64,000 nucleotides of DNA from DATKCT01 sp035513055 (GCA_035513055.1 DATKCT010000149.1:62001-126000); one strand, 5' to 3'; positions 55,147-64,000 are shown, counted from the stretch's first letter. Notes: generated by a model from the sequence alone, not told the origin. Made by a program: numbers and translations.

Positions 55147-56598
55147 TTAGGCCAATAGTTCCGGCGTCACTCGGGCTCCTTGACCGTCCGTTAGACTGAA
55201 CTCCCGGCCCGCATGCCGGTACGTCAGCCGCTCGTGATCGAATCCGAGCAGGTGCAATAGGGTAGCCTGATAGTCGTAGTGGCGGACGATGTCCTGCACG
55301 GCATGGTGTCCCCATTCGTCGGTGGCGCCGTGAGTGGAACCGGCCTTGAATCCGCCGCCCGCCACCCACATGGAGAAGCCATAGGTGTTGTGATCGCGGC
55401 CCATCTTCGAGCCGGTCCGGTTCTGGGCCACGGGCAGTCGTCCCATCTCGCCACCCCAATGGACCACGGTGGTGTCCAGCAACCCCAGCGCCTCGAGATC
55501 CTTGATGAGGGCGGCGGAGGGTTGGTCCACGGCCGCGCAGGACTGCGGCAGGGCCTGCAGGATGTCGCCGTGGTGATCCCAGGACTGCCCGGCGTTCAGC
55601 AACTGAACATAGCGGACGCCGCGTTCCACCAAACGCCGGGCGATCAAGCAACGGGTTCCGTAATCTCGCGTCAGGTCGCGATCGATTCCGTAGAGGCGCT
55701 TCGTTGCTTCGGATTCCTTCGAAACGTCGAAGGCCTCGGCTGCTGCGCTCTGCATCCGGCCGGCTAACTCATAGGAAGCAATGCGCGCTTCCAAATCGAG
55801 TTCGCCGGGATGAGCGTTCAGGTAATCGCGGTTGAGCCCTTGCAAAAAATCGAGCTGCCGCCGTTGGGCTTCTCCCCGCAGGTGTTCCGCGGGATCCAAG
55901 TTGAGTATACGCGGTTCGGCGGCGCGAACCTGCACCCCTTGGAAAACGGATGGCAGCCAACCGCAGGTCCAGTGCTGTTGGGCGAACTGCGGGAGACCGC
56001 GCGGATCGGTCATGGCCACATAAGCCGGCAGATCGCGAGTGTCCGATCCCAAGGCATAGGATACCCAGCTTCCCAGCGACGGCCGGCCCCCGCGGAACGA
56101 GCCTGTGTTCATGGCCCACATCGACTGCAGGTGATTGTTTACTCCCGTGTGCATGGAACGAATCACCGTAACGCGGTCGGCGATTTGTCCGAGATGCGGC
56201 AGCAATTCGGAGACTTCCGTCCCGCATTGCCCGTGCGCGCGGAAGCGGAATGGGCTGGCGAATACGCGCGAGGAGGCTTCGGCGGCGTTGTCATACTTGA
56301 TTTTGCCGGGAAACGGTTGGCCGTCGTATTTCGCCATCCCCGGCTTTGGATCGAGGAGATCGACCTGACTGGGTCCGCCCATCATGAAGAGCGAAATCAC
56401 AGCCCGGGCCCGAGGCGCTTTCGGTGGGGCTTTCGGAGTCAGGTCGTAGCGGGTCTCCTCCAGTTCCGGTTTCACCGGTCCGGCCAGCAAATGGTCGTCG
56501 CGAAGGAGCGCAGCGAGGGCCAGCGACCCGAGACTGAATGCCCCGGCTTGGTGGAAGTGACGGCGCGAACAATAGACTGAGCAGCAGCGGCGATTCAT
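55147..56598 (-). CDS. DUF1501 protein with Tat-like signal
   Basis: 483 residues from the ATG at 56598. The N-terminus CSRRHFHQAGAFSLGSLALA is a Tat-type signal. Body: AVISLFMMGGPSQVDLLDPKP near 68-88, then TVVHWGGEMGRLPVAQ and KMGRDHNTYGFSMWVAGGG near 360-395, ending in LLGFDHERLTYRHAG. It follows the DUF1549/1553 gene by 28 bases, the classical pairing. The fold is alkaline-phosphatase/sulfatase-like; substrate unknown. Confidence 0.92.
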   Translation of the reverse strand: MNRRCCSVYCSRRHFHQAGAFSLGSLALAALLRDDHLLAGPVKPELEETRYDLTPKAPPKAPRARAVISLFMMGGPSQVDLLDPKPGMAKYDGQPFPGKIKYDNAAEASSRVFASPFRFRAHGQCGTEVSELLPHLGQIADRVTVIRSMHTGVNNHLQSMWAMNTGSFRGGRPSLGSWVSYALGSDTRDLPAYVAMTDPRGLPQFAQQHWTCGWLPSVFQGVQVRAAEPRILNLDPAEHLRGEAQRRQLDFLQGLNRDYLNAHPGELDLEARIASYELAGRMQSAAAEAFDVSKESEATKRLYGIDRDLTRDYGTRCLIARRLVERGVRYVQLLNAGQSWDHHGDILQALPQSCAAVDQPSAALIKDLEALGLLDTTVVHWGGEMGRLPVAQNRTGSKMGRDHNTYGFSMWVAGGGFKAGSTHGATDEWGHHAVQDIVRHYDYQATLLHLLGFDHERLTYRHAGREFSLTDGQGARVTPELLA

Positions 56599-56626
56599 GT
56601 CTCGATGCAAACGGACCTATGCACTT

Positions 56627-59338
56627 TCATTCGATGTACAAAAAACGCGATGATCCCAAGAGGGCCTGACAAAGGGTCGCCAGCGCCAGCCGATCCGCTT
56701 TCTCATCATTCGTGGAACGATCGGCGGCGGGGCTTTCCTCATTGCCGGCGAAATGTTGCCGAAACTGCGCGGATTGCGCGGTCAGATATTCTTCCGCGCG
56801 GCGGAGTTCTTCCGGGGACGGTTCATCTCCAAACGCAATCATCCAGGCCTCGCGCACTCTTGCAGAGGTTCCGGCCTGGCCGGTTCGCGCCATGAGACGA
56901 TCCGCGAAACGCAGCGATTGCTCTGCCACAAAGGAATCGTTCAGCAAGGTCAACGCTTGTGAAGGAGCGACGCTGACCGAGCGCATTTCGCAGTTGGGAG
57001 CGAGCACCGGCGCATCGAAGGCTTCGAGGACCGTCAGCGGCAGGGTCCGCCGGACTTGCACGTAGACACTGCGGCGATGAGCCTCTTCACCTATCGATCC
57101 CACCAAAGTGGGATCTCCGCGAGCGTCCCGCTGCTGGTTACCTGTGACGACACGGCCGGCGTCGTCTTGGGCGACGGGCACGGGTTCGCCGTAAAGCCGG
57201 CGCTGGAGCGATCCGCTGGCCGCCAGGATGCTGTCGCGCACTGATTCCGCCTCGAGCCGGCGCGGTTTCCAACGCGCGAGATACCGGTTCTCCGTATCAG
57301 CTTCGGCGGAAGCAGGATTGTCCGCTGACTGGCGGTAGGCCTGCGAGGTCAGGATCAGCCTCTGCAAGGACTTGAGTCGCCAGCCGCCTTCGACGAACTC
57401 ACTGGCGAGCCAATCCAAGAGCCCTGGATGGGAGGGAGCATCGCCGAGCGCGCCAAAATCGCCTGGCGAAGCTACTATCCCGCGGCCGAAGTGATGCAGC
57501 CACATCCGGTTGACCAAGACGCGGGGAACCAGGGGATGCTCGCCGCCGGTGAGCCTTTTCGCATAGGCCAACCGGCGGCCGGAACTCGCCAAGGTCTCGT
57601 CTCGAACCGCGATGCGCCCTTCCTCCGGCCCTCTCAACACCTCCAGATCCGCCGGCTGGACCTCTTGACGGGGGTCGTCATGGTCGCCGCGATGGAAAAC
57701 GAAGGAGGCCGGCGGATCGGCTGCTCGCTCGGTGAGAACCATGGCTTTCGGCTCGCGCGGTTTCGTCGCCCGCAGGACCGCGGCCTCGCCCTGCTTCTCC
57801 CCCACCTTCGCGTTCGCCTCCGGATCGTAAAGATCGAGAGCGCCCTGAACATCGGCGCTGGGATAAAGGGTAAACAGTTCGCGTTGTTCCGCACTCCGCT
57901 CCGAGGCCGGTGTGATTCGCGCGACGCGCGCCATTTCCCGGAGGTTCTCCGGCAATTTCGCCAGCTCCTTCTCGAAGACGGCATCCAACAGCTCTCGCCG
58001 AAGCTGCTCCGCCGCCGCATCGATCCTTCGCGCTTCCGCTTCGATGGAACCGGCCTGCACCCGGTCCTCGTCCGAAAAGAGCGATACCAACCGGCCCTCC
58101 GGATTCCGCCAATGCTTCCAGTCGAATCCCGGCTCGAAGATTGCTCGCAACGCGTAATAATCGGCCTGCGACACTGGATCGTAGCGGTGGTCATGGCATT
58201 GGGCGCAACCAACGGTCAACCCCAGCAGAGAGGACGAGACAATGTTCACAGTTTCCGCCACGACCTGATTGCGAGCGAGATTCTGATCGGCCTCTCCATC
58301 GCCGGTTCCGTCCGGGGCCAATCGCAGGAAGCCGGTGGCGATCAACTGCTGACGAGCCGTTGGATCTCGCATGCGCTCGGCGGCATTCTCGTGGGTTGCC
58401 TCAGCCAACTCGTCCCCGGCAAGCTGTTCGATGATGAATTCGTCCCAGGGTTTGTCTTCGTTGAAGGCCCGGATCACATAATCCCGGTAACGCCAGGCGT
58501 GGTCGCGGACGCTATCGGCTTCCGCATAGCCGTTGGAATCCGCATAACCAGCCACATCGAGCCAATGCCGTCCCCAGCGTTCGCCATAGGCGGGCGAAGC
58601 CAGGAGCCGGTCCACCAGGCGCTCATAGGCGTCCGTCCGGAAATCAGAAAGGAAACGTTCCACGTCTTCGGGCTCGGGCGGAAATCCTAACAAGTTCAGG
58701 TAGGTTCGCCGCGCCAATGTGCGCCGGTCCGCCTCCGGCGCCGCGATCAGACCCGCTTCCTGCATCCGGGTTTGAACAAAGGCGTCGATGGGGTTGGGCG
58801 CGCGCTTCGACTCGGGGGCCGCCGCCGTACTGAAGGGCGCCGGCGGCCGCCTCACCGGTTGAAAGGACCAAAAGGTTCTCTCTTCTTCGGTGAGGTAGAA
58901 ACCGGCGGAAAGAGACTCCGGCTCCGGCCGGGCCGCGGGAGCGCCTGCGGAGATCCAGGCTTCGATCGTCGCTGCTTCCTGCGCGCTCAGCTTCTTTTCG
59001 CCTTTGGGCATGTCTCCGGAACGGATCAACCGAAGGAGAGCGCTCTCCGCGGCGACACCGGGCGTCACCACCCTCTCCCCAGTCTCAGTGTGGGCGTGGA
59101 CGATGAAGCGCCGCAAGCGCAGGTCGACCCCGTTCTCGATCTCCTCGCCCTCACCGTGACAGTGAAAACAATGTGCCTTCAGGATAGGACGGACATCGTG
59201 TTCAAAGACCGGCGTGGGCGCCCGATCTCTTCTTTCGTCTGCAAACCCGTCGCCTCCGGCCAGGACGACTCCGGCCGCCAGACCCTGACGCAATACCCTT
59301 ATGAGACTTCTCATAGGGAGCCCGCTCGCGAGGCTCAT
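56627..59338 (-). CDS. PSCyt1 cytochrome c / DUF1549 / DUF1553 protein
   Basis: 903 residues from the ATG at 59338, which overlaps the upstream stop as ATGA (an inner ATG at 59314 is possible). A signal peptide (about 9-35) is followed by a cytochrome c-like domain with AHCFHCHGEGEE near 56-63 (CxxCH), then DUF1549 (IDAFVQTRMQEAGL, CAQCHDHRYDPVSQ) and DUF1553 (LVNRMWLHHFGRGIVASPGD). The heme domain separates it from the paralogue at 29642. Secreted or periplasmic. It forms an operon with the small membrane protein before it and DUF1501 after it. Confidence 0.92.
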   Translation of the reverse strand: MSLASGLPMRSLIRVLRQGLAAGVVLAGGDGFADERRDRAPTPVFEHDVRPILKAHCFHCHGEGEEIENGVDLRLRRFIVHAHTETGERVVTPGVAAESALLRLIRSGDMPKGEKKLSAQEAATIEAWISAGAPAARPEPESLSAGFYLTEEERTFWSFQPVRRPPAPFSTAAAPESKRAPNPIDAFVQTRMQEAGLIAAPEADRRTLARRTYLNLLGFPPEPEDVERFLSDFRTDAYERLVDRLLASPAYGERWGRHWLDVAGYADSNGYAEADSVRDHAWRYRDYVIRAFNEDKPWDEFIIEQLAGDELAEATHENAAERMRDPTARQQLIATGFLRLAPDGTGDGEADQNLARNQVVAETVNIVSSSLLGLTVGCAQCHDHRYDPVSQADYYALRAIFEPGFDWKHWRNPEGRLVSLFSDEDRVQAGSIEAEARRIDAAAEQLRRELLDAVFEKELAKLPENLREMARVARITPASERSAEQRELFTLYPSADVQGALDLYDPEANAKVGEKQGEAAVLRATKPREPKAMVLTERAADPPASFVFHRGDHDDPRQEVQPADLEVLRGPEEGRIAVRDETLASSGRRLAYAKRLTGGEHPLVPRVLVNRMWLHHFGRGIVASPGDFGALGDAPSHPGLLDWLASEFVEGGWRLKSLQRLILTSQAYRQSADNPASAEADTENRYLARWKPRRLEAESVRDSILAASGSLQRRLYGEPVPVAQDDAGRVVTGNQQRDARGDPTLVGSIGEEAHRRSVYVQVRRTLPLTVLEAFDAPVLAPNCEMRSVSVAPSQALTLLNDSFVAEQSLRFADRLMARTGQAGTSARVREAWMIAFGDEPSPEELRRAEEYLTAQSAQFRQHFAGNEESPAADRSTNDEKADRLALATLCQALLGSSRFLYIE

Positions 59339-59919
59339 ATGGATGAGGGGGTCACCGGCTTGACCAGGGCGGCGACTACAGCTCCGCCGAGCAGCAAACC
59401 CACCGCATGATACACCCACTGGATCGCTTCCCACTTCACGGGATGGTAAAACCAGATGATCTCGCCGCCATCCACCCAAGTCGCCGCCACGACCGCGATC
59501 AAGGCGGTCAGGCCCAGCCGGCACCCATACTTCGCCAAGCATCCTCCCCCCTTCCGCATGGCGATGGCGAGCAGAAAGGCCACCGCAGCCATATGGAGGA
59601 AACCGGTCAAAAACGTGCCTGGATCCATGGGATTACTGCCCTCGGGATGGTAGAAGACCTGGAGGAGGGGACCGGTTTCGTGTTTCTCCATCCAGGCCTT
59701 GGCCGAGTCGTGGCTCTCTGTAGCGGACGGGGGATTGGGCACGTAATACACTCCGCCTGAAGGCAGCGCTCTCTTTGCCGTCTCGACGAGGGCGGCTTCC
59801 GCATCCGCATCGAGGTCTCCGTAGGGATCCAAAGCCATGACCAGGAAACGCCAATAGACCCAGCCCCACAGGAACATCACCAGTCCCGCCAGCAACGAAG
59901 CAAGAATCGCTCGAATCAT
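59335..59919 (-). CDS. Membrane protein of unknown function, first gene of DUF1549 operon
   Basis: 194 residues from the ATG at 59919 with a good AAGGAG 9 bases before it. Three or four membrane helices (about 3-22, 106-120, 133-150, 164-183) flank a polar loop (about 30-100) with YYVPNPP and HPEGSNPMDPG. It resembles the four-helix DUF1761-like proteins often found near these clusters, but the family was not firmly recognised. Its stop overlaps the cytochrome c gene by 4 bases, so it is co-translated. Confidence 0.7.
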   Translation of the reverse strand: MIRAILASLLAGLVMFLWGWVYWRFLVMALDPYGDLDADAEAALVETAKRALPSGGVYYVPNPPSATESHDSAKAWMEKHETGPLLQVFYHPEGSNPMDPGTFLTGFLHMAAVAFLLAIAMRKGGGCLAKYGCRLGLTALIAVVAATWVDGGEIIWFYHPVKWEAIQWVYHAVGLLLGGAVVAALVKPVTPSSI

Positions 59920-60024
59920 CTGCTGTGACTCCTTCTCGGAACGAGGGTCCCACAATCATCCCGGCTGGGCAAGCCTTCGTTTCTCATGCGGCTGACGCTC
60001 ATGCTCACGCTTCCGCATTTCGCG

Positions 60025-60191
60025 TTAACCCACATTTCTCATTCACTTTTTGGTGTGGCGCGCTGCGCGCCATCCTGCCTTCGTTGCGCTTGCCTCGGCC
60101 TTGAACAGGGTCTACTCACGCAGCTCTGCGCCCTCGGCTGCGCGCGCGTTCGCAGCGCCTCGCGACGAAACGAGAGGAGAAATGGGGGGTA
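60025..60191. repeat. Short inverted-repeat element, copy 2
   Basis: Left 60025-60042 (TTAACCCACATTTCTCAT) and right 60174-60191 are inverted copies with three mismatches over 18 bases. The interior matches the complement of copy 1 (48603-48857) in order: GTGGCGCGCTGC, CATCCTGC, CTTGAACAGGGT, CCCTCGGCTGCGCGCG, GCAGCGCCTCGCGACGAAAC. It is about 90 bases shorter because it lacks copy 1's central insert. No coding capacity. Confidence 0.7.
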
Positions 60192-60409
60192 AGAAAAGTC
60201 AGGTCAAGGTGTGCCCTCGACCGTGTTCGCGGGTCCAGCTTGGCGTTTCTTTGACCAGGAGGCAACGGAGGAACCGGAGGATCCGGGTGGGAATAAAACG
60301 GGAAAAAAGCCCCTTGGTGCTGGACCACGGCGACGATCTCTGAGAGAATGGATTCCCGGGTGTTCTCGCCCGTTTCCCCGTCCACCCTCAGCAAACTGCC
60401 GCTGTCGTT
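60192..60409. other. Intergenic region upstream of the molybdenum hydroxylase operon
   Basis: About 220 bases after repeat copy 2 with no gene. It must hold the promoter of the operon. An A-rich stretch GGGAATAAAACGGGAAAAAAG lies near 60290-60310. No -35/-10 pair could be fixed by eye. Confidence 0.35.
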
Positions 60410-60916
60410 ATGAATACGGAACCGCAGGAAACCAGCCCAACAACCGCCGCCATCACCTTTACCATCAATGGCGAAAAACGGACGGCGGCGACTGCTCCGG
60501 ATCGCCCGCTCCTCGAGGTCCTCCGCGAAGATTTGGGGCTAACCGGAACGAAGTACGGCTGCGGCGAGACCCAATGCGGAGCGTGTTCGGTGCTCCTGGA
60601 CAATCGCCGCGTATTCTCCTGTCGCACTCCCGTTTCCCAGGCCGAAGGCCGCGAGGTCGTCACCATTGAAGGCCTGAGCCAAGGCGGCGCTCTGCATCCC
60701 GTCCAACAGGCGTTCCTGGACGAGGACGCCTACCAATGCGGGTATTGCACGCCGGGCATGATCGTCACGACCGTCGCTCTCCTGGCCGAGAATCCGCGCC
60801 CGGACGACCGGCAGATCGTCGCGGCGCTCAACGGCAACATCTGCCGTTGTTGTAGTTACCCAAACATCCTCCGAGCCGTTCGACGGGCTGTTAGCGGACC
60901 GCCAAAGGAAGACTGA
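60410..60916 (+). CDS. Two [2Fe-2S] cluster subunit of molybdenum hydroxylase
   Basis: 168 residues. The plant-type ferredoxin cluster is C..C..C...C in YGCGETQCGACSVLL and RRVFSC; the second, C-terminal cluster is in QCGYCTPGM and GNICRCCSY. All eight Cys are present. It is the small electron-transfer subunit (CoxS/IorA-like), passing electrons from the molybdenum centre. It precedes the large subunit by 1 base. Cytoplasmic or exported with the large subunit. Confidence 0.95.
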   Translation: MNTEPQETSPTTAAITFTINGEKRTAATAPDRPLLEVLREDLGLTGTKYGCGETQCGACSVLLDNRRVFSCRTPVSQAEGREVVTIEGLSQGGALHPVQQAFLDEDAYQCGYCTPGMIVTTVALLAENPRPDDRQIVAALNGNICRCCSYPNILRAVRRAVSGPPKED

Positions 60917-60917
60917 C

Positions 60918-63077
60918 ATGAAACCAGAATCCAAGAGCCTTATTTCTTCGGCAGCGGATCCAGCGGCTTCCGAGATCGACGAGGAACTGCTTTTTGATCG
61001 CGTCCGGTTCCATTTCCGGCCCAGCCGGCGAGGCTTCGTCCGCACGCTTGGAGCCGGATTGATGCTCGCCCTGCCCGCTTCGGCCCAGGATCGCCGCGGC
61101 CGCCGTTCCCAGCGCGGCGGAGGAGGAGCCGCCACCCTGTCGGCCCGGCTCCACATCGCCGAAGATGGGACGATCACGGTTTTCACCGGCAAGGTCGAGT
61201 GCGGCCAGGGGTCCCGAGCTGAGCTGACGCAGGCCGCCGCTGAAGAACTGCGATTATCCCCTTCTTCCGTCCGCCTTTTGATGGCCGACACTCAATCGGT
61301 TCCCGATGACGGAGGCACCGCGGGCAGCCGGTCGACGCCCTCGACGGTGCCGGCAATTCGCGCGGGTTGTGCTGCCGCCAGGGAATTGCTGATCCGTCTG
61401 GCAGCCGCTCGCTGGGATGTCGACCCCTTGCAGATCGAGGTCCACGCCGGAGAGGCTCGACAAGCCGGGCAGGACCGCCGTCTGCGCTACTCCGATTTGG
61501 CGGCGGACCCCGATTCCGCCGCGGCGCTCGCGCAAGCCATCCCCGACGGTCCCCGCCTGACGCCCATGGACCGGTGGGAGGCGCTCGGCCAATCTCTGTC
61601 GCGGCCCAATGGCGCCGGCCTCGTGACCGGCAGCCACGCCTACCCATCAGATATCCAGCGACCGGGCATGCTCTACGGGCGCGTGCTGCGCCCGCCGTCT
61701 TTCGGCGCCCGTCTCGTCTCTGTGGACCTTGCGCCGGTTCAGGCCCTCGAGGGCGTGACGGCGGTCCACGACGATCAGTTCGCCGGCGTGGCCGCTCCCA
61801 CTTCGGCTGCGGCATCGGCCGCCCTGCGCGCGCTCGCCGCCGCCGCAGTCTGGGAGGAACGCAGGGACCACCCATCGAGCGATGCCTTGTTCGAACATCT
61901 GCGGGAGCATGCTGAAGGCGGGACACCGGAGAATCCGTTTCGCGCGGAACTGGACGGAGCAACCCATACCCTGCGGCAATCCTATCATATTCCCTACGTG
62001 CAGCACTGCCCCATGGAACCGCGGAGCGCCGTCGCCGAGTGGGAAGACGGGCGGCTCACCGTCTGGACGGCGAGCCAGATGCCTTTCCGGGTTCGCGGCG
62101 AGTTGGCCCAAGCTTTCTGGGCCGGAGAAGATCGCGTGCGCGTGATCATTCCTGATTTCGGAGGCGGATTTGGCGGCAAACACTCCGGTGAATGCGCCGT
62201 GGAGGCCGCCAGATTGGCTCAATCCGCAGGGAAGCCGGTTAGCCTGCAGTGGACCCGCGAAGAGGAGTTCACCTGGGCGCAGTTTCGTCCGGCAGCGCTC
62301 ATCGAAGCCGAGGCCAGTCTCGACGCCTCCGGCCGCCTTACTTCCTGGCACTTTATCAATGTGAACTCAGGGCGTTCGGCCGTCGACACGCCCTACCGCA
62401 CCGGGAAGGCTGAGTCCGCATTTCTCGGAACGGAGGCGCCGCTGCGGCACGGTTCTTACAGGGCCCTGGCGTCCACCGCCAATGTCTTTGCCCGGGAGTG
62501 CTTCATGGATGAGCTGGCCTTCCTGGCGGGCCAGGATCCGCTTGCGTTCCGGCTGGCGCACCTTGAAGAGGGGCGTCTCCGTGATGTGCTCGAGGAAGCA
62601 GCGCGGCGCTTCGACTGGGGTCGCCGTTCGCAGGAGCTTTCGCCGCCGGGAGGAGCCGGCCTTGCCTGCGGAACCGAAAAGGGGTCTTTTGTCGCTGCCT
62701 GCGCTGAGGTCGTCGTGGAAGGTTCCGCCATTCGCGTCACGCGGGTGGTTCAAGTCTTCGAGTGCGGAAAAGTTCTCAACCCCGCCAATCTGCGTGCTCA
62801 GGTGGAGGGCTCCATTCTCATGGGTCTCGGCCCTATTCTCTCTGAAGAGACCCGTTTCGCCGGCGGGAGGGTCCTTAATCCGGCATTCAGCAGTTACCCG
62901 GTTCCGCGTTTCGCCGGCTTGCCCGGTCTCGAGATCCATCTTCTGGACCGTCCCGACTTGGATTCTGCGGGGGGCGGCGAAACGCCCCTGATTGCGGTGG
63001 CTCCGGCCGTCGCCAATGCGGTGTTCCGCGCGACCGGACAGCGCGTCCGGAGGCTGCCGGTCCGTCTCGAGGCATGA
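60918..63077 (+). CDS. Xanthine dehydrogenase family molybdopterin-binding subunit (IorB-like)
   Basis: 719 residues. A Tat-type segment (SRRGFVRTLGAGLMLALPASA near 33-54) lies unusually far from the start. The molybdopterin body has MEPRSAVAEW, PDFGGGFGGKHSGECA near 413-427, and the C-terminal active-site Glu in GGGETPLIAVAPA. The single-chain length and split-like N-terminus fit isoquinoline 1-oxidoreductase-type hydroxylases. It hydroxylates an aldehyde or N-heterocycle with water; the substrate is unknown. XdhC overlaps its end by 4 bases. Confidence 0.9.
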   Translation: MKPESKSLISSAADPAASEIDEELLFDRVRFHFRPSRRGFVRTLGAGLMLALPASAQDRRGRRSQRGGGGAATLSARLHIAEDGTITVFTGKVECGQGSRAELTQAAAEELRLSPSSVRLLMADTQSVPDDGGTAGSRSTPSTVPAIRAGCAAARELLIRLAAARWDVDPLQIEVHAGEARQAGQDRRLRYSDLAADPDSAAALAQAIPDGPRLTPMDRWEALGQSLSRPNGAGLVTGSHAYPSDIQRPGMLYGRVLRPPSFGARLVSVDLAPVQALEGVTAVHDDQFAGVAAPTSAAASAALRALAAAAVWEERRDHPSSDALFEHLREHAEGGTPENPFRAELDGATHTLRQSYHIPYVQHCPMEPRSAVAEWEDGRLTVWTASQMPFRVRGELAQAFWAGEDRVRVIIPDFGGGFGGKHSGECAVEAARLAQSAGKPVSLQWTREEEFTWAQFRPAALIEAEASLDASGRLTSWHFINVNSGRSAVDTPYRTGKAESAFLGTEAPLRHGSYRALASTANVFARECFMDELAFLAGQDPLAFRLAHLEEGRLRDVLEEAARRFDWGRRSQELSPPGGAGLACGTEKGSFVAACAEVVVEGSAIRVTRVVQVFECGKVLNPANLRAQVEGSILMGLGPILSEETRFAGGRVLNPAFSSYPVPRFAGLPGLEIHLLDRPDLDSAGGGETPLIAVAPAVANAVFRATGQRVRRLPVRLEA

Positions 63078-64000
63078 AGAGCCGGCCTGGCTGGGGAGAG
63101 GTCCTGGAATGCTTGGCGGGCGACACCGGCGTCCAGGGCCCCTGCGCCCTGGCAACCGTCCTCCGGACCCGAGGTTCAACCCCCTTGCCTTGTGGAGCGC
63201 AGGCTGTATTGAACGCGGCATCTCTTTTGGCCGGCACCATTGGCGGCGGAGCGCTCGAAGCCGAAGCGTTGCGTCGCGGGGCCCGAATCGCTGCGGGCGG
63301 TTCCGCGGAAATATTCGACTTTCCGTTGCAGGGTTCCGGCGGCCAAGATCCCAAGCCCATCTGTGGCGGGGATGTCCGGGTGTTGGTGCAACCCTACACG
63401 GAGGCGGATCGCAGAGCTTACCGTCAAGCTTGGAAAAGCTGGCGCCAGCGTGAAACCGGCGTCCTCGAAACCCGGGTGCTGGGAGGTGATCGGCGCCAGG
63501 TGGAAAGCCGATGGTGGAGCGCGCCCGACATCGCCGGCTGTCCGGACCAGAGCGTGGCGCAGCTTCTTCGGGAGACGCTCGCCATCTCGAAGGCACGAAG
63601 CATTGTCGCGCCGGATACGGGACCGCACGAACTCTTGGCCTTGCTCCATGTGCCCCTTTGCATCCGGCCCCAACTGCTCATCGCCGGAGCGGGACACGTC
63701 GGCCAAGCTCTGGCGACTCAGGCCGCCCTGATGGATTTCGCCGTCGTCGTGATAGACGATCGCCCGGAATGGCTGGACCCCTCACATTTTCCCAGGGGAA
63801 CACGGCTGATCTGTGGAGCGATCGCCGCATCAATGGAGGGATTTCCCATCGATTCCGAGACCTATGTCGCCCTGGTTACCCGCGGTCACCAGCCCGATGC
63901 CGGAGCCCTGAGAGCCTGCATCCACAGCCCCGCGGCCTATATCGGAATGATCGGCAGCCAACGGAAAGTAGACCTCATGCGGGCGAACTTTCGCGTATCC
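63074..64000 (+). CDS. XdhC/CoxF family molybdenum-cofactor maturation protein, cut by window end
   Basis: 309 residues visible from the ATG at 63074 with no stop before the right edge. An N-terminal XdhC-CoxI domain (ATVLRTRGSTPLPCGAQAVL, GTIGGGALEAEALRRG) and a C-terminal Rossmann domain (LLIAGAGHVGQALA near 204-217, VVIDDRPEW) are both recognisable, and YVALVTRGHQPDAGALRA follows. XdhC proteins bind and sulfurate the molybdenum cofactor and insert it into the large subunit. Its overlap with that gene supports a dedicated insertase. Confidence 0.92.
   Translation, partial: MKSRPGWGEVLECLAGDTGVQGPCALATVLRTRGSTPLPCGAQAVLNAASLLAGTIGGGALEAEALRRGARIAAGGSAEIFDFPLQGSGGQDPKPICGGDVRVLVQPYTEADRRAYRQAWKSWRQRETGVLETRVLGGDRRQVESRWWSAPDIAGCPDQSVAQLLRETLAISKARSIVAPDTGPHELLALLHVPLCIRPQLLIAGAGHVGQALATQAALMDFAVVVIDDRPEWLDPSHFPRGTRLICGAIAASMEGFPIDSETYVALVTRGHQPDAGALRACIHSPAAYIGMIGSQRKVDLMRANFRVS

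Noticed and set aside
1..64000. CRISPR arrays and tRNA or rRNA genes
   Set aside because: No regularly spaced direct repeats and no cloverleaf or ribosomal RNA signature could be seen on reading.

Overview
The window is GC-rich, densely coded bacterial DNA. The gene content points to the PVC superphylum, most likely Verrucomicrobiota, with Planctomycetota as the alternative. Evidence: three DUF1501 proteins, two DUF1549/DUF1553 proteins, a PVC-type propeller/HEAT/cytochrome c protein, a degenerate SGNH protein and a MoxR/DUF58/BatA/DUF4159 operon. This assignment rests on family knowledge; no marker gene was compared. No rRNA, tRNA, CRISPR array, prophage or intact transposase gene was recognised.

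Layout. 1-2431 (-): a large enzyme running off the left edge, probably a pyrophosphate-dependent PEP carboxykinase. 2701-17744 (-): one tight eight-gene operon (TPR/metallopeptidase, DUF4159, MoxR ATPase, DUF58, BatA-like vWA, DUF4175-like, vWA/amidotransferase-like, caspase-like protease) for an envelope-associated chaperone/protease assembly. 18148-19144 (+): FmdB zinc ribbon and a class III sirtuin, then a decayed LamG gene. 19979-26911 (+): oxidative catabolism genes (aldehyde dehydrogenase, GMC oxidoreductase and its small subunit, HUMPS-type aldolase/decarboxylase, zinc-type dehydrogenase, SDR). 27003-31912 (-): amidohydrolase, DUF1501 and DUF1549/1553. 32081-33088: gene remnants and one small secreted protein. 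33201-39588 (+): degenerate SGNH protein, PVC cytochrome c protein, DUF1501.

39629-50464 holds core functions: fabF, an ExbB/ExbD/TonB-like operon, DUF177-rpmF-plsX-fabH-tatD, a small membrane protein, a dicarboxylate symporter and gltX. 50736-54946: LOG-family protein, Bax inhibitor-1 protein, a LamG protein, and an FG-GAP repeat protein whose frame is crossed by one UGA. 55147-59919 (-): small membrane protein, cytochrome c/DUF1549/DUF1553 and DUF1501. 60410-64000 (+): a molybdenum hydroxylase (2Fe-2S subunit, molybdopterin subunit, XdhC cut by the right edge).

The strongest unusual signal is the FG-GAP gene at 53747-54946. Its frame stays intact on both sides of a UGA at codon 103. The UGA is followed at once by a Cys codon and by a compact hairpin with G in its apical loop, at the spacing expected of a bacterial SECIS. 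This fits a secreted selenoprotein with a vicinal Sec-Cys pair. Second is a pair of related short repeat elements with terminal inverted repeats (48603-48857 and 60025-60191, opposite orientations). Third is a GTGTCnGACAC palindrome found at 21701 and as a perfect tandem 24-nt repeat at 50495-50542.
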